From Marinobacter denitrificans (GTDB lineage: Bacteria; Pseudomonadota; Gammaproteobacteria; Pseudomonadales; Oleiphilaceae): DNA of 64,000 bases. The notes below the pieces were generated by a model. That model was given only the letters and a program-made list of their open reading frames with translations. It did not search any database and was not told the DNA's origin. Position 1 is the stretch's first letter. Every line of letters begins with the position of its first letter. A program made the translations under genes and the position numbers. This document shows, one piece after another, positions 55,784 to 63,873 of the stretch. The stretch spans positions 98,526 to 162,525 of the forward strand of contig NZ_VMHN01000010.1 of the NCBI RefSeq assembly GCF_008795955.1, written 5' to 3'.

Positions 55784-57103
55784 ATGCCACCGCAATCGAG
55801 CGTTGCCCAGCCCCCGCGTACCCAGGAAAACAAGCGCGCCCTCTGGTCGTGGGCCTTTTACGACTGGGCCAACAGTGCCTTTTTCACCATCATCCTCACA
55901 TTTGTATTTGCCCAGTACTTCAGTGTGTCGGTGATGCAGAACGAGGTAAAAGGCACCGAAGCCTGGGGTTATATCGTCGGCATTTCCGGCGTGATCATTG
56001 CGGTCCTGGCGCCCATCTTGGGCGCAATAGCCGACCAGTCCGGCCGGCGCAAACCCTGGTTTATCACCTTCACCCTGCTGTGCGTGGTTTCCTGCGCCAT
56101 GCTGTGGACGGTAACCCCTGACCAGGGACAGTTCTGGAACGCTGCGCTTTGGGTGGGTCTGGGCACACTCGGTGCTGAGTTCGCCTTCATTTTCTACAAC
56201 TCCATGCTGCCGGACCTGGCCAGCCAGGAGCGCACCGGCCGCTGGTCCGGCTGGGCCTGGGGACTGGGTTATGTCGGGGGCGTTCTGAGCCTGGTGGTGG
56301 CGCTGTATGGTTTTATCGAAACCGACGCCAACCTGTTCAACCTGAACCGGGACGAAGCAGAACACGTACGCGCCACCTTCGTTCTCGTTGCAGTGTGGTA
56401 CCTGGTGTTCGCCCTGCCGGCCTTTATCTTTATTCCTGACCGCCCCTCTACGGGCCTGAGCCTGCCCGCCGCCACCCGCGCCGGGTTCGCGCAACTGAAA
56501 GAGTCCATCACTCATGTGCGCCAGTACAAAGACATCGTGCGTTTTCTGATTGCCCGCATGCTGTACACCGACGGCCTGGCCACTATTTTTACGTTCGGGG
56601 GTGTCTACGCCGCCGGCACCTTTAATATGAGTTCCACCGAAGTGCTGCAGTTCGCCATTGCCCTGAACGTAACAGCCGGGCTGGGGGCGCTGGGTTTTGC
56701 CTGGATTGATGATGCCCTCGGCGGTCGCAACACCATCCTGCTGTCGCTGGCAGGGCTGGGCACGAGTGCGCTGGGCATCCTGCTGGTAGACGGCACGACA
56801 GCCTTCTGGGTGTGGGGCATGATTCTGGGCATCTTCGTAGGGCCGCTGCAATCCGCCAGCCGCTCCCATCTCGCCCGTGTGGCCCCGCCCCACCTGCAAA
56901 CCCAGATGTTCGGCCTGTTCGCCTTCTCCGGCAAAGCCACCGCGTTCGCCGGCCCCCTATTGGTGGGCTGGGTGACCGCGGTTACCGACAGCCAGCGCTG
57001 GGGGATGAGCACCATTCTTGTGTTCCTGGTGGTTGGATTTGTGTTGATGCTTTCAGTGCCCGTCACAGAAACTCGACAGCCTGAACCCACGAGCCAGCCG
57101 TGA
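55784..57103 (+). CDS. UMF1-type MFS transporter
   Basis: 439 residues with twelve hydrophobic helices. The family hallmark WAFYDWANSAFFTIILTFVF is near the N-terminus, with GRRKPW after helix 3. The UMF1 branch (Atg22-like) may export amino acids or nucleosides; the substrate is unknown. The start at 55784 follows AGGAG by eleven bases; a TTG at 55757 is also open. About 205 bases after it hold no gene. Confidence 0.88.
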   Translation: MPPQSSVAQPPRTQENKRALWSWAFYDWANSAFFTIILTFVFAQYFSVSVMQNEVKGTEAWGYIVGISGVIIAVLAPILGAIADQSGRRKPWFITFTLLCVVSCAMLWTVTPDQGQFWNAALWVGLGTLGAEFAFIFYNSMLPDLASQERTGRWSGWAWGLGYVGGVLSLVVALYGFIETDANLFNLNRDEAEHVRATFVLVAVWYLVFALPAFIFIPDRPSTGLSLPAATRAGFAQLKESITHVRQYKDIVRFLIARMLYTDGLATIFTFGGVYAAGTFNMSSTEVLQFAIALNVTAGLGALGFAWIDDALGGRNTILLSLAGLGTSALGILLVDGTTAFWVWGMILGIFVGPLQSASRSHLARVAPPHLQTQMFGLFAFSGKATAFAGPLLVGWVTAVTDSQRWGMSTILVFLVVGFVLMLSVPVTETRQPEPTSQP

Positions 57104-57308
57104 GTGACCGTCCCTCCTTCGAGGAATACAGGCGAGCCTGGCCACGCACACAGCCAGATCTCCCCATTTGCCGATCTGGTGAAGTATTAGATTTTAGAGA
57201 ATGAGCTGACTATTCTCAGTTGAGGTTGTACTCAATTACACAGACTGACAGGACGTTCTTCTGATTTGGTGCACCTGCCAGTCCATTCTCAGAATGGCGG
57301 GGGATAGC

Positions 57309-58706
57309 ATGAAATATTTCAAATTTACTTTCCTGGTGTTGATGCTTCCAGTATTCGCAGGAACGAGCCTGGTTCGGGCAGAAATAGCAATCAGCAACAT
57401 AGAAGCAATCGATTTGGGCACACTATCGGGCGGGGTCACCAGCAGTGCCCGGGATATTAATGATGCGGGCAATATTGTAGGCAGTAGTGAAGTCCTGTCA
57501 GGCGAGACCCACGCGTTCTTTCTTTCGGGCGGGGTGATGACCGACCTCGGCACGCTATCTGGAGGAGACTTTAGCCGAGCAACCGGAATTAACGATCTTG
57601 ACCAGGTGGTTGGGTTTTCAAATTTGTTAAACCCAATTACCGGAGAACTGGTTACCCATGGCTTTGAGTGGCAGGGAGGCGTGATTCGAGATTTGGGCGC
57701 ATTCCCCCCTGAAGACGACATCAATTCCACGAGTTTCGCCCGGGGAATCAATAACAGCGGATTAATAGCGGGGAACATTGATCTCGCTGGCGTGGTATGG
57801 GATTTGTATGGCGTTCCGGCCTACCCACCGTTCCCACCTGCCGTCCGGGTTACCGATCCTGGACCATTTTCACCGGCAATAGCTTACGATCTCAACAATG
57901 CGGGGCAAGCCGCTGGCACCTTACTTTCCGATGCAGTGGGGTTTCGCTGGCAAGCTGGCGTGCTTGAACCACTAGTGCCCCTGCAGCCTGATGGTGTTGA
58001 TGAAGATGCCTATGGGATTAATGAATTGGGGGAAGTCGTGGGACGCGGCCTACTTGCGCCACCCGTTCGTTATCATGCAACGCTGTGGCCGGATCCAGCT
58101 ACCGTGCAGGATTTGGGAACACTTGGGGGCGAAAATAGTGTAGCGCGCGATATTAACGATGAAACAACGATCGTAGGTAGCAGTGAGACTGCCACGGGAG
58201 AAACAGTTGCCTTCATCTGGCATGCCGATTTTGGGATGCAATCATTAGGGACACTAGGTGGTGCTAACAGTAGTGCCTTTGGGATCAATTCTGCCGGTCA
58301 AATCGTAGGCGAAAGTGAGACCGCAACGGGACAGATACATGCAACACTCTGGATGGTGACCTTTGCAACAGTATTCGACATCGACATCAAACCTGGCAGC
58401 AATACAAATCCCATAAATCCCGGCAGCAAGGGGGTCACTCCGGTAGCGGTTCTGGGATCGATTGACTTCGACGCAACGCAAGTCGATGTTTCGACGGTCA
58501 GGTATGGGCCGGCAGATGCACCAACTGCCCACAATGGCCATGTTCAGGACGTCAATGGCGATGGCTTTATAGATATGATGATGCACTTTAAAACTCAGGA
58601 AACAGGGATTGTTTGCGGTGATACTGAAGCAAGCTTAACCGGCGAGACATTCGATGGTGCACTGTTCACGGGAACCGATGCGGTTAAAACGGTTGGCTGC
58701 AAATAA
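57309..58706 (+). CDS. HAF-repeat exported protein
   Basis: 465 residues with signal peptide (FTFLVLMLPVFAGTSLVRA). At least five extracellular HAF-type repeats of about 40-60 residues carry DLGTLSGG/DLGTLGG, then AxDIN and a GxIVGSSE-like strand. This suggests a beta-propeller-like repeat fold. The C-terminus (DIDIKPGSNTNPINPGSKG) is a separate domain found in many exported bacterial proteins. Base use is visibly more AT-rich and T-rich than in the neighbours, consistent with acquisition. The function is unknown. Confidence 0.82.
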   Translation: MKYFKFTFLVLMLPVFAGTSLVRAEIAISNIEAIDLGTLSGGVTSSARDINDAGNIVGSSEVLSGETHAFFLSGGVMTDLGTLSGGDFSRATGINDLDQVVGFSNLLNPITGELVTHGFEWQGGVIRDLGAFPPEDDINSTSFARGINNSGLIAGNIDLAGVVWDLYGVPAYPPFPPAVRVTDPGPFSPAIAYDLNNAGQAAGTLLSDAVGFRWQAGVLEPLVPLQPDGVDEDAYGINELGEVVGRGLLAPPVRYHATLWPDPATVQDLGTLGGENSVARDINDETTIVGSSETATGETVAFIWHADFGMQSLGTLGGANSSAFGINSAGQIVGESETATGQIHATLWMVTFATVFDIDIKPGSNTNPINPGSKGVTPVAVLGSIDFDATQVDVSTVRYGPADAPTAHNGHVQDVNGDGFIDMMMHFKTQETGIVCGDTEASLTGETFDGALFTGTDAVKTVGCK

Positions 58707-58778
58707 TCGCCCTGTTTCTCATGCCAGGGATCAAACTGTTTGAGTCCCTGGCGAATGGATCTTTGGCCGCCAGTTGCC

Positions 58779-59519
58779 TTACCTCTCCGGCTGAATCGAG
58801 ACGTGCCGGTCCGGCGGGGGCAGTTTGGGTAGCATGGCCTCCACATCAACAGTGTGGGTAGCGAAAAAAGCTTCCGCCGCTTCAATCAGAGCCGCCTCGG
58901 TTTTGAGGATACCAAGATAGACCGGCCATTCGGCGTCGATCAGTTCCGTGCTGAAACGGTCCGGATCGACTTTCACCAGCAGTGCCAGAAACCGGAACTC
59001 CATTTCATTCATGACGGCGTAATCGCACCGTTTGTGCAGAAACATGCCCAGCATCTGCTGGGCATTGTAGGCGTCATGGCGGACCAGGTCGGTACCGAGC
59101 CGCCGCTCGAGTCGATCACTGTAGACAAACCATTTGCGCAGACAGATGCTGCCCTGAAGGTCATCGAAGGAGTCCGGCTGGCGACCAGGTTGCGCGAACA
59201 CTCGGTCGCGCCAGGTTAACACCGGGCCGACGGCGTGCATTAGGTCCGGCAACGGCATCCATAAAGGGTTGGCGAAAACCGCGTTGGCTTGTCCTTCTTC
59301 CAGGGCCCAGGCCTGGCGTTTACGCGGCATCGGGCGGAAATCCGCTGCGATACCCGCCTCCTGAGTGAACTCATTGATCACCTCTACCAAAATGCCCTTG
59401 TTTAGATTGTTACCGTAATAAAATGGCAGAAAGCCCTCGTCCGACCCCATAATCCGGAGCGTTTGGGACGAAACTGGAAGGGACCAGAATACCGCGATGA
59501 TCAGCAGGCCTATTCTCAT
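58779..59519 (-). CDS. Periplasmic solute-binding-like protein
   Basis: 246 residues with a signal peptide (IGLLIIAVFWSLPVSS). The fold pattern (NKGILVEVINEFTQEAGI, QANAVFANPLWMPL, CDYAVMNEMEFRFLA) matches SBP_bac_3 proteins, though the family match is weaker than for the one at 8430. No transport genes are linked. It borders the cassette array, and the 148 bases to the first cassette boundary contain no intI. Confidence 0.75.
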   Translation of the reverse strand: MRIGLLIIAVFWSLPVSSQTLRIMGSDEGFLPFYYGNNLNKGILVEVINEFTQEAGIAADFRPMPRKRQAWALEEGQANAVFANPLWMPLPDLMHAVGPVLTWRDRVFAQPGRQPDSFDDLQGSICLRKWFVYSDRLERRLGTDLVRHDAYNAQQMLGMFLHKRCDYAVMNEMEFRFLALLVKVDPDRFSTELIDAEWPVYLGILKTEAALIEAAEAFFATHTVDVEAMLPKLPPPDRHVSIQPER

Positions 59520-59668
59520 TGGGCCTCCCCCCAGTACTTGCCGGACCGCTTCATCCCTGAATTCCGGGGGTGACGTTGGCTGCTCATGGCAATTCCTCCT
59601 ATGCTCTAATCATAGGCCAAGAGCGTTAACTACACTGGAAGAAGTGCAGAACGAACTTGTATGACTGG

Positions 59669-60055
59669 TTATGTTGCTACTTCGTACGACGAAATCTCAA
59701 TCAAATTTTGATCAGGATCTCTGAAGTAAAAGGATTGTATTGGGCCTACCGCCCCTGTGCGCGAGACAATGCCTTCTACGATTTGGACCTTTTTCACTGA
59801 AACCCGACCGTAAGCCTCGTGGATAGGCAAATCGGTAATAAAGCATACGTCTGCTGAACCTGGCGTAGGAGTGCGAGCTTTTGGTTCAAACTCCTTACCC
59901 GATTGATGCAGATTGATTTTTTGGGCACCGAATTTCAGTGCCACTCTTCCTTCACCAAAAATTTCCTGCTCCATACCGAGGACATCAGTATAAAAGCGAA
60001 CCGTATCCTCTATGCTGTGAACAGTGAGCACTAAATGGTCAAATCTTGAGATCAA
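59669..60055 (-). CDS. VOC (glyoxalase/dioxygenase) family protein, cassette 1
   Basis: 128 residues with one VOC unit: RFDHLVLTVHSIEDTVRFYTDVLGM at the N-terminus and FYFRDPDQNLIEI at the C-terminus hold the usual His/Glu metal positions. The start is taken as TTG at 60055 because AGGAGA lies seven bases before it; ATG 60076 inside the attC is an alternative. The stop codon lies at the cassette boundary. It reads opposite to BrnT. The substrate (glyoxal, antibiotic or other) is unknown. Confidence 0.85.
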   Translation of the reverse strand: MISRFDHLVLTVHSIEDTVRFYTDVLGMEQEIFGEGRVALKFGAQKINLHQSGKEFEPKARTPTPGSADVCFITDLPIHEAYGRVSVKKVQIVEGIVSRTGAVGPIQSFYFRDPDQNLIEISSYEVAT

Positions 60056-60069
60056 ACCAGATTCTCCTA

Positions 60070-60152
60070 GCAACATAACGCCTGCAGCATGCGCGCCCTT
60101 GAAATGGAGCCGAACGCGCAATGTAAAGGGCCGTGCCTGCATTGGTTAGCAC
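60070..60152. repeat. attC site 1
   Basis: Left end GCAACATAAC and right end GTTAGCAC with paired inner boxes (CATGCGCGCCCTT with AAGGGCCGTGCC) and a loop GAAATGGAGCCGAACGCG. The R'' half is complementary to the cassette start GTTATGTTG at 59668-59676, which proves the cassette unit. Confidence 0.85.
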
Positions 60153-60155
60153 TTG

Positions 60156-60185
60156 TTGACGCCAGTGTATATGCTGGTAATATAC
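60156..60185 (+). promoter_or_regulatory. brnT promoter with overlapping palindrome
   Basis: A -35 TTGACG (60156-60161) and a -10 TAATAT (60178-60183) 16 bases apart. The inverted repeat GTATAT-N7-ATATAC (60167-60185) covers the -10, an expected operator for BrnA autoregulation. Transcription would begin near 60190, the A of the brnT ATG, so the mRNA may be leaderless; no ribosome site is visible. Confidence 0.65.
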
Positions 60186-60189
60186 TTTT

Positions 60190-60501
60190 ATGATCAACTG
60201 GGTACAAGTTACTGGCTTTGATTGGGACGAAGGCAACTCCCGCAAGAACGCGGAGAAACATGGCGTAAACCAGTCCGAAGCGGAAGAAATTTTCTTTAAC
60301 GAGCCACTTCTGGTGCTGGATGACTCCAAGCACAGCGAGACGGAGGCACGTTTTCACGCCCTTGGTGTAACGGATGATGTGAGACTGCTCCACATTACGT
60401 TCACACTAAGGCAGAACGGTACGCTGATCAGAGTGATTTCCGCTCGCGACATGCACCGTAAAGAGAGGGCTGTTTATGAGCAAGCTAAAAAAGATGCCTG
60501 A
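60190..60501 (+). CDS. brnT: BrnT ribonuclease toxin, cassette 2
   Basis: 103 residues. The BrnT signature FDWDEGNSRKNAEKHGV is followed by ARFHALGVTDDVRLLHITFT and the closing ISARDMHRKERAVYEQ. BrnT is a RelE-like RNase that cleaves mRNA; BrnA neutralises it. The gene overlaps brnA by 26 bases. It and brnA fill an attC-bounded cassette. Cassette toxin-antitoxin pairs often stabilise arrays. Confidence 0.93.
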   Translation: MINWVQVTGFDWDEGNSRKNAEKHGVNQSEAEEIFFNEPLLVLDDSKHSETEARFHALGVTDDVRLLHITFTLRQNGTLIRVISARDMHRKERAVYEQAKKDA

Positions 60502-60748
60502 ATTTAAAACTGAAGCAGAAGAGCGAGAGTTCTGGGAAACCCACGATTCCACAGACTACCTGGATTGGAGTCAGGCCAAGCCGGCATCGTTCCCGAAGCT
60601 GAAACCCTCAACCAAGACGATCTCACTCCGGTTGCCGGAAACCTTGCTTGATCGGATCAAAATCGAAGCCAACAAGCGGGACATGCCCTATCAATCACTG
60701 ATCAAGGCTTGGCTTGCGGACGACGTGAACGACAGCCGTCGGACCTGA
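60476..60748 (+). CDS. brnA: BrnA antitoxin (ribbon-helix-helix), cassette 2
   Basis: 90 residues. The N-terminal region (EREFWETHDSTDYLDWSQA) is the toxin-binding part. The C-terminal ribbon-helix-helix is KTISLRLPETLLDRIKIEANKRDMPYQSLIKAWL. It should bind the palindrome at 60167-60185 to repress the operon. The stop lies one base before attC 2, typical of a compact cassette. Confidence 0.92.
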   Translation: MSKLKKMPEFKTEAEEREFWETHDSTDYLDWSQAKPASFPKLKPSTKTISLRLPETLLDRIKIEANKRDMPYQSLIKAWLADDVNDSRRT

Positions 60749-60749
60749 G

Positions 60750-60836
60750 GTGCTAACGCCGCTCAGCACGCGCGGCTACGAAATGGAGGCGAAGCCGCAA
60801 TGTAGTAGCCGTCGCCGTGCCTGCACTGGTTAGCAC
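60750..60836. repeat. attC site 2
   Basis: GTGCTAAC on the left and GTTAGCAC on the right are exact reverse complements. Inner boxes GCACGCGCGGCTAC and GTAGCCGTCGCCGTGC pair with two extra bases on one arm. The loop GGAGGCGAAGCCGC has its own small GGC-GAA-GCC stem. The left half exactly complements the start of the BrnTA cassette. Confidence 0.92.
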
Positions 60837-60999
60837 TGTCTCCAGTCTCCACCGTGGGCACACGCCCTATTAAACTGTGGTTTCGGATTCATGATTGGCT
60901 GGACCGGCTTTGAATGCCCTTACTCTATTGGTCTTCTGATCGCTAAGGAAAACCAGCCAAACATTCCCGTCTTCGGGTAAAGCTGTAAACATCCCTGTT

Positions 61000-62111
61000 T
61001 TAGTTGCACCGTTGATTAGAGTTTTCCGCCCGTTGGTGTTTCGCCAGATATTCCCACGGCGTCAGGTCTTCCAGTGAATCGTGGGGGCGCTCATCGTTGT
61101 ATTCCGTCATCCACGATTCGGTCAGTTGCCGGACTTCGGTGAGATTTCGGAAAACATACATATTCAGGATCTCGTCCCGGTAAGTTCGGTTGAAGCGCTC
61201 CACGTAGGAGTTCTGAGTCGGCTTACCTGGCTTGATAAACTCCAGCGAGATGCCGTGCTGTTCCGCCCAATCTGCCAGGGCGATGGAGATCAACTCCGGG
61301 CCGTTATCCATTCGCAATCTGGCCGGGTAGCCTCGCCAGGCGATGATGCGTTCCAGAACCCGGATGATCCGTGGGGCCGGCAAATTAAGGTCGATCTCAA
61401 TGGCCAGCACCTCCCGATTAAAGTCATCCACCACGTTGAACGTTCGGAACCGCCGGCCACAGAACAGGCTGTCGCTCATGAAGTCCATGGACCAGCAGTG
61501 ATTGGCCGTGGCGGGAACCGCCAATGGCTCAGGATGTCGCGTTGGAAGTCGCCTCTTACCTCGTCGTCGCTTGTTCAGGTTGAGAGCGCAGTACAGCCGA
61601 TGTACCCGCTTGTGATTCCAGCTGTGCCCCCATCGACGCAGCACTTTGAACAGCTTGCTGAAGCCATAGGCCGGGTAGCGTTCAGTGGCGCTCTGAAGCG
61701 CCGCAATCACCGGCTCATCACGGGAGGAATCTGATCGATACCGGTACGCAGAGTCACTGATGCCAGCGATTCGGCAGGCTCGACGAAGGCTGACGCCGTG
61801 AGCCTGCTTGAGGTAATCCACCAGTTCTCGTCGAACAGCCGGCTTTACAGCTTCTTTTCGATCACATCCTTCAGCAGTTTGTGATCCAGGCTCAGCTCCG
61901 CGTACATTTGTTTCAGGCGGCGGTTTTCTTCTTCCAGTTCCTTCAGACGCTTCACGTCGGAAGCTTCCATGCCGCCATACTTGGATTTCCAGTTGTAGTA
62001 GGTCGCATCGGAGATGCCGTACTCCCGACACACTTCCTTGACCAAGCGACCGCCCTCGACCTCTTTCAGGATCTTGACGATCTGTGACTCGCTGTACCGT
62101 GATTTTTTCAT
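61000..62111 (-). CDS. IS3-family transposase OrfAB (programmed -1 frameshift)
   Basis: The transframe protein of about 370 residues combines the OrfA helix-turn-helix with the DDE integrase. The change of frame is at GAAAAG (61854-61859). Catalytic residues: D in HCWSMDFMSD, D in RMDNGPE, E in YVERFNRTYRDEIL. OrfB ends at 61000 and is intact, so the element may still be active. Confidence 0.88.
61845..62111 (-). CDS. IS3-family OrfA
   Basis: 88 residues: a helix-turn-helix (YSESQIVKILKEVEGGRLVKEVCREYGI) then a leucine-zipper-like stretch (LKELEEENRRLKQMYAEL). It follows GGAG. Stop is reached just after the slippery site when no frameshift occurs. OrfA alone usually tempers transposition. 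Confidence 0.88.
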   Translation of the reverse strand: MKKSRYSESQIVKILKEVEGGRLVKEVCREYGISDATYYNWKSKYGGMEASDVKRLKELEEENRRLKQMYAELSLDHKLLKDVIEKKL

Positions 62112-62303
62112 GTCGTTCTCCGTTTGCCTCATTGTAGGCCGGAGAACTCTAATTACGCATGCACCGATTTTAGGGGATGGTTACAAATCCATCCCATGCA
62201 GTGGAAGATCGGCCCAGTCGTCGGAGCCTCGAATGCAAAAACCTTCATGTCCACAGCTTTCACATCTGGCCTTGTACTTCGAGTATTCCCAACTCATATA
62301 AAA

Positions 62304-62405
62304 CCTCTAACGCAAAGCTTAGCGGCGCCCTTGGAATGGAGGCGAAGCCGCAATGTAAAAGGCGTCCGGCGGCCATCGGCCGCGTACTACAGCGACTTGT
62401 TGGGC
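62304..62405. repeat. attC site 3
   Basis: Left ACCTCTAAC, right CTTGTTGGGC (a consensus GTTRRRY). Core TGGAGGCGAAGCCGCAATG is shared with site 2. Inner GGCGCCCTT pairs with AAAAGGCGTCC. The right arm is longer than in sites 1 and 2 because of GGCGGCCATCGGCCGC, itself a small palindrome. Confidence 0.82.
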
Positions 62406-62437
62406 AGGCCAAAGTGGAAACTGAAGGATGGATACTT

Positions 62438-62821
62438 TTATACCCCTTCCGGTATACCGGAGCCCCCGTCCAGTTTTGTGATCCGCCATTTTTCCGGGTC
62501 TTCCCGCTCAAACGCGATGTCATAGTCAAACGTGCTCTCGACGCGGAGGAGGCACACACGAAATTCTTTCTGATGTTCTGACTCTAGTTCCCAAAGTCGA
62601 CGGCCCAATGAATTCATAGCCTCGAACAAAGCCTTCTCCCGGAACGGATCAACTAAGAGAACCTCATCAGGAGTAACTACTGAGGCGTTCGATCCGAAAC
62701 GGCGTTCCTGTGATTCGAAGCGCCAGTAAGCCCGCTTCCACGTAGGCGAAATCCGCTGCATGCCGGAAATAAATTCTTGCGCAAGTTCAACAATTACTTT
62801 CGCTGATTTATCGGTTTTCAC
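62438..62821 (-). CDS. Hypothetical cassette protein
   Basis: 127 residues; GTG start preceded by GGGAG. Soluble, charged, with a late segment YDIAFEREDPEKWRITKLDGGSG reminiscent of YezG/DUF600 immunity-like proteins, but this resemblance is weak. It occupies cassette 4. No function is claimed. Confidence 0.72.
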   Translation of the reverse strand: MKTDKSAKVIVELAQEFISGMQRISPTWKRAYWRFESQERRFGSNASVVTPDEVLLVDPFREKALFEAMNSLGRRLWELESEHQKEFRVCLLRVESTFDYDIAFEREDPEKWRITKLDGGSGIPEGV

Positions 62822-62835
62822 AACTTCTCCCTATG

Positions 62836-62852
62836 CGCCCAACGAATGATAT
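62836..62852. repeat. attC site 4 remnant
   Basis: GCCCAAC (62839-62845) exactly complements the start of the same cassette (GTTGGGC at 62399-62405). The rest of the site is replaced by the IS1111-like element from 62853. Confidence 0.75.
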
Positions 62853-63873
62853 GGACTCCCCCTGCTCCTACGGCATCGATGTGCCACATTGAAGGTGTCT
62901 GACATCTTCAATCAAAAGCAGGAGGAGTCATCATGAATGTTACAACCATTGGCATCGATCTGGCGAAAACTGTGTTCAGTATTCATGGCACCGACACACA
63001 CGGCAAGGTCGTGGTTCGCAAACGGCTCAATCGCCCCAAGCTCTTGGCGTTCTTTGCACAACTACCTCCATGCCTGATCGGCATGGAGGCCTGCTCTGGT
63101 GCCCACTACTGGGCACGGGAATTGACCAAACTCGGCCACGATGCCCGGATCATTGCGCCACGGTTCGTCGCCCCCTACCGCAAGAGCAGCAAGAATGACG
63201 ACAACGATGCCGAAGCCATTTGTGAAGCCGTGGGTCGACCAAATATGCGCTTCGTTCCCATCAAGACGGAAGATCAACAGGCAACGCTCTGTCTGCATCG
63301 CATTCGCCGTGGCCTGACCAAAGAACGCACCGCACAGATCAATCAGATTCGTGGGCTACTGGCCGAGTTCGGGTTGATCATTCCCCAGGGGCGTTATGCC
63401 GCACGCCGTCGGGTTCCGGAAATCCTGGAGGATGCCGAAAATGGCTTACCGATGCGGGCCCGCCACCTTATTGGCAATATCAACCAACGCATTCTCCAGC
63501 TCGATGAAGAAATCCTGGCGTACGACCGGGAGATCGAAGCCATGGCCCGGCACGACGAACAGGCCAAACGACTGATGGCCATTCCAGGTATTGGACCACA
63601 AACAGCCACGGCCTTACTGGCCAGTGCGCCCGACCCCAGACAGTTCAAAAGCGGGCGACACTTTGCGGCCTGGCTGGGCCTGGTGCCTCGACAATACTCC
63701 ACCGGCGGCAAAGTCCGACTAGGGCGAATCACTAAGCGCGGGGATAAATATCTGCGAACACTGCTGATACACGGAACTCGAGCGGTGATCGCAACATTAC
63801 ACGACAAGCAGGATCGGCTCAGTGGCTGGGCCAGGGACCTGGTCGAACGACGTGGGTACAAACGAGCTGCGGT
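62853..63873 (+). mobile_element. IS1111-like element (IS110 family) in an attC site, truncated
   Basis: The left end reads ATGGACTCCCCC, as in subterminal repeats of the IS1111 group. The transposase gene begins 80 bases inside. The right end is missing because another IS starts at 63874. Relatives called IS1111-attC are known to target attC sites. Confidence 0.75.

Larger units (their letters stand above)
60984..62185 (-). mobile_element. IS3-family insertion sequence, complete
   Basis: 1202 bp. Ends are TGTAAACATCCCTGTTTTAG on the left and, reversed, TGTAACCATCCCCTAAAATC on the right, imperfect inverted repeats. It contains orfA and orfB in the usual order with an A-rich frameshift site. 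Exact target duplication is not seen; flanks give GATT and GCTT. Confidence 0.88.
60870..62297 (-). pseudogene. Small cassette-3 gene interrupted by an IS3 element
   Basis: The reading frame begins at ATG 62297 (RBS AGAGG in the attC 3 edge) with YKARCESCGHEGFCIRGSDDW, a zinc-ribbon-like CxxC start. It is cut at 62186 by the IS and resumes after it as LPEDGNVWLVFLSDQKTNRV to a stop at 60870-60872. If a four-base target duplication (GATT/GCTT, one mismatch) is removed, the two parts fuse in frame into a protein of roughly 70 residues. The function is unknown. Confidence 0.65.
59668..62852. mobile_element. Integron gene-cassette array without integrase (CALIN-like), four cassettes
   Basis: Three attC-like sites (60070-60152, 60750-60836, 62304-62405) plus a fourth, interrupted one at 62836-62852. 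All intact sites share the core ATGGAGGCGAAGCCGCAATG or a variant and pair as imperfect palindromes. Cassette starts match their own attC R'' ends: GTTATGTTG/CAACATAAC, GTTAGCAC/GTGCTAAC and GTTGGGC/GCCCAAC. The third pair is GTTAG.../...CTAAC only. No integrase is present in the window. An IS3 element sits inside cassette 3. Confidence 0.88.

Noticed and set aside
55661..56899. 412-codon minus-strand open frame, Gln/His/Gly rich
   Set aside because: Antisense to the UMF1 transporter gene, no ribosome site, no family motif; a high-GC shadow frame.
59520..59668. attI site or integrase remnant left of cassette 1
   Set aside because: No intI-like reading frame on either strand and no core attC motif in this stretch; GTTAACT at 59624 region is too short to argue from.
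60984..62185. Exact target duplication for the IS3 element
   Set aside because: Flanks agree only as GATT/GCTT; three-base flanks do not match, so only an imperfect duplication is suggested.
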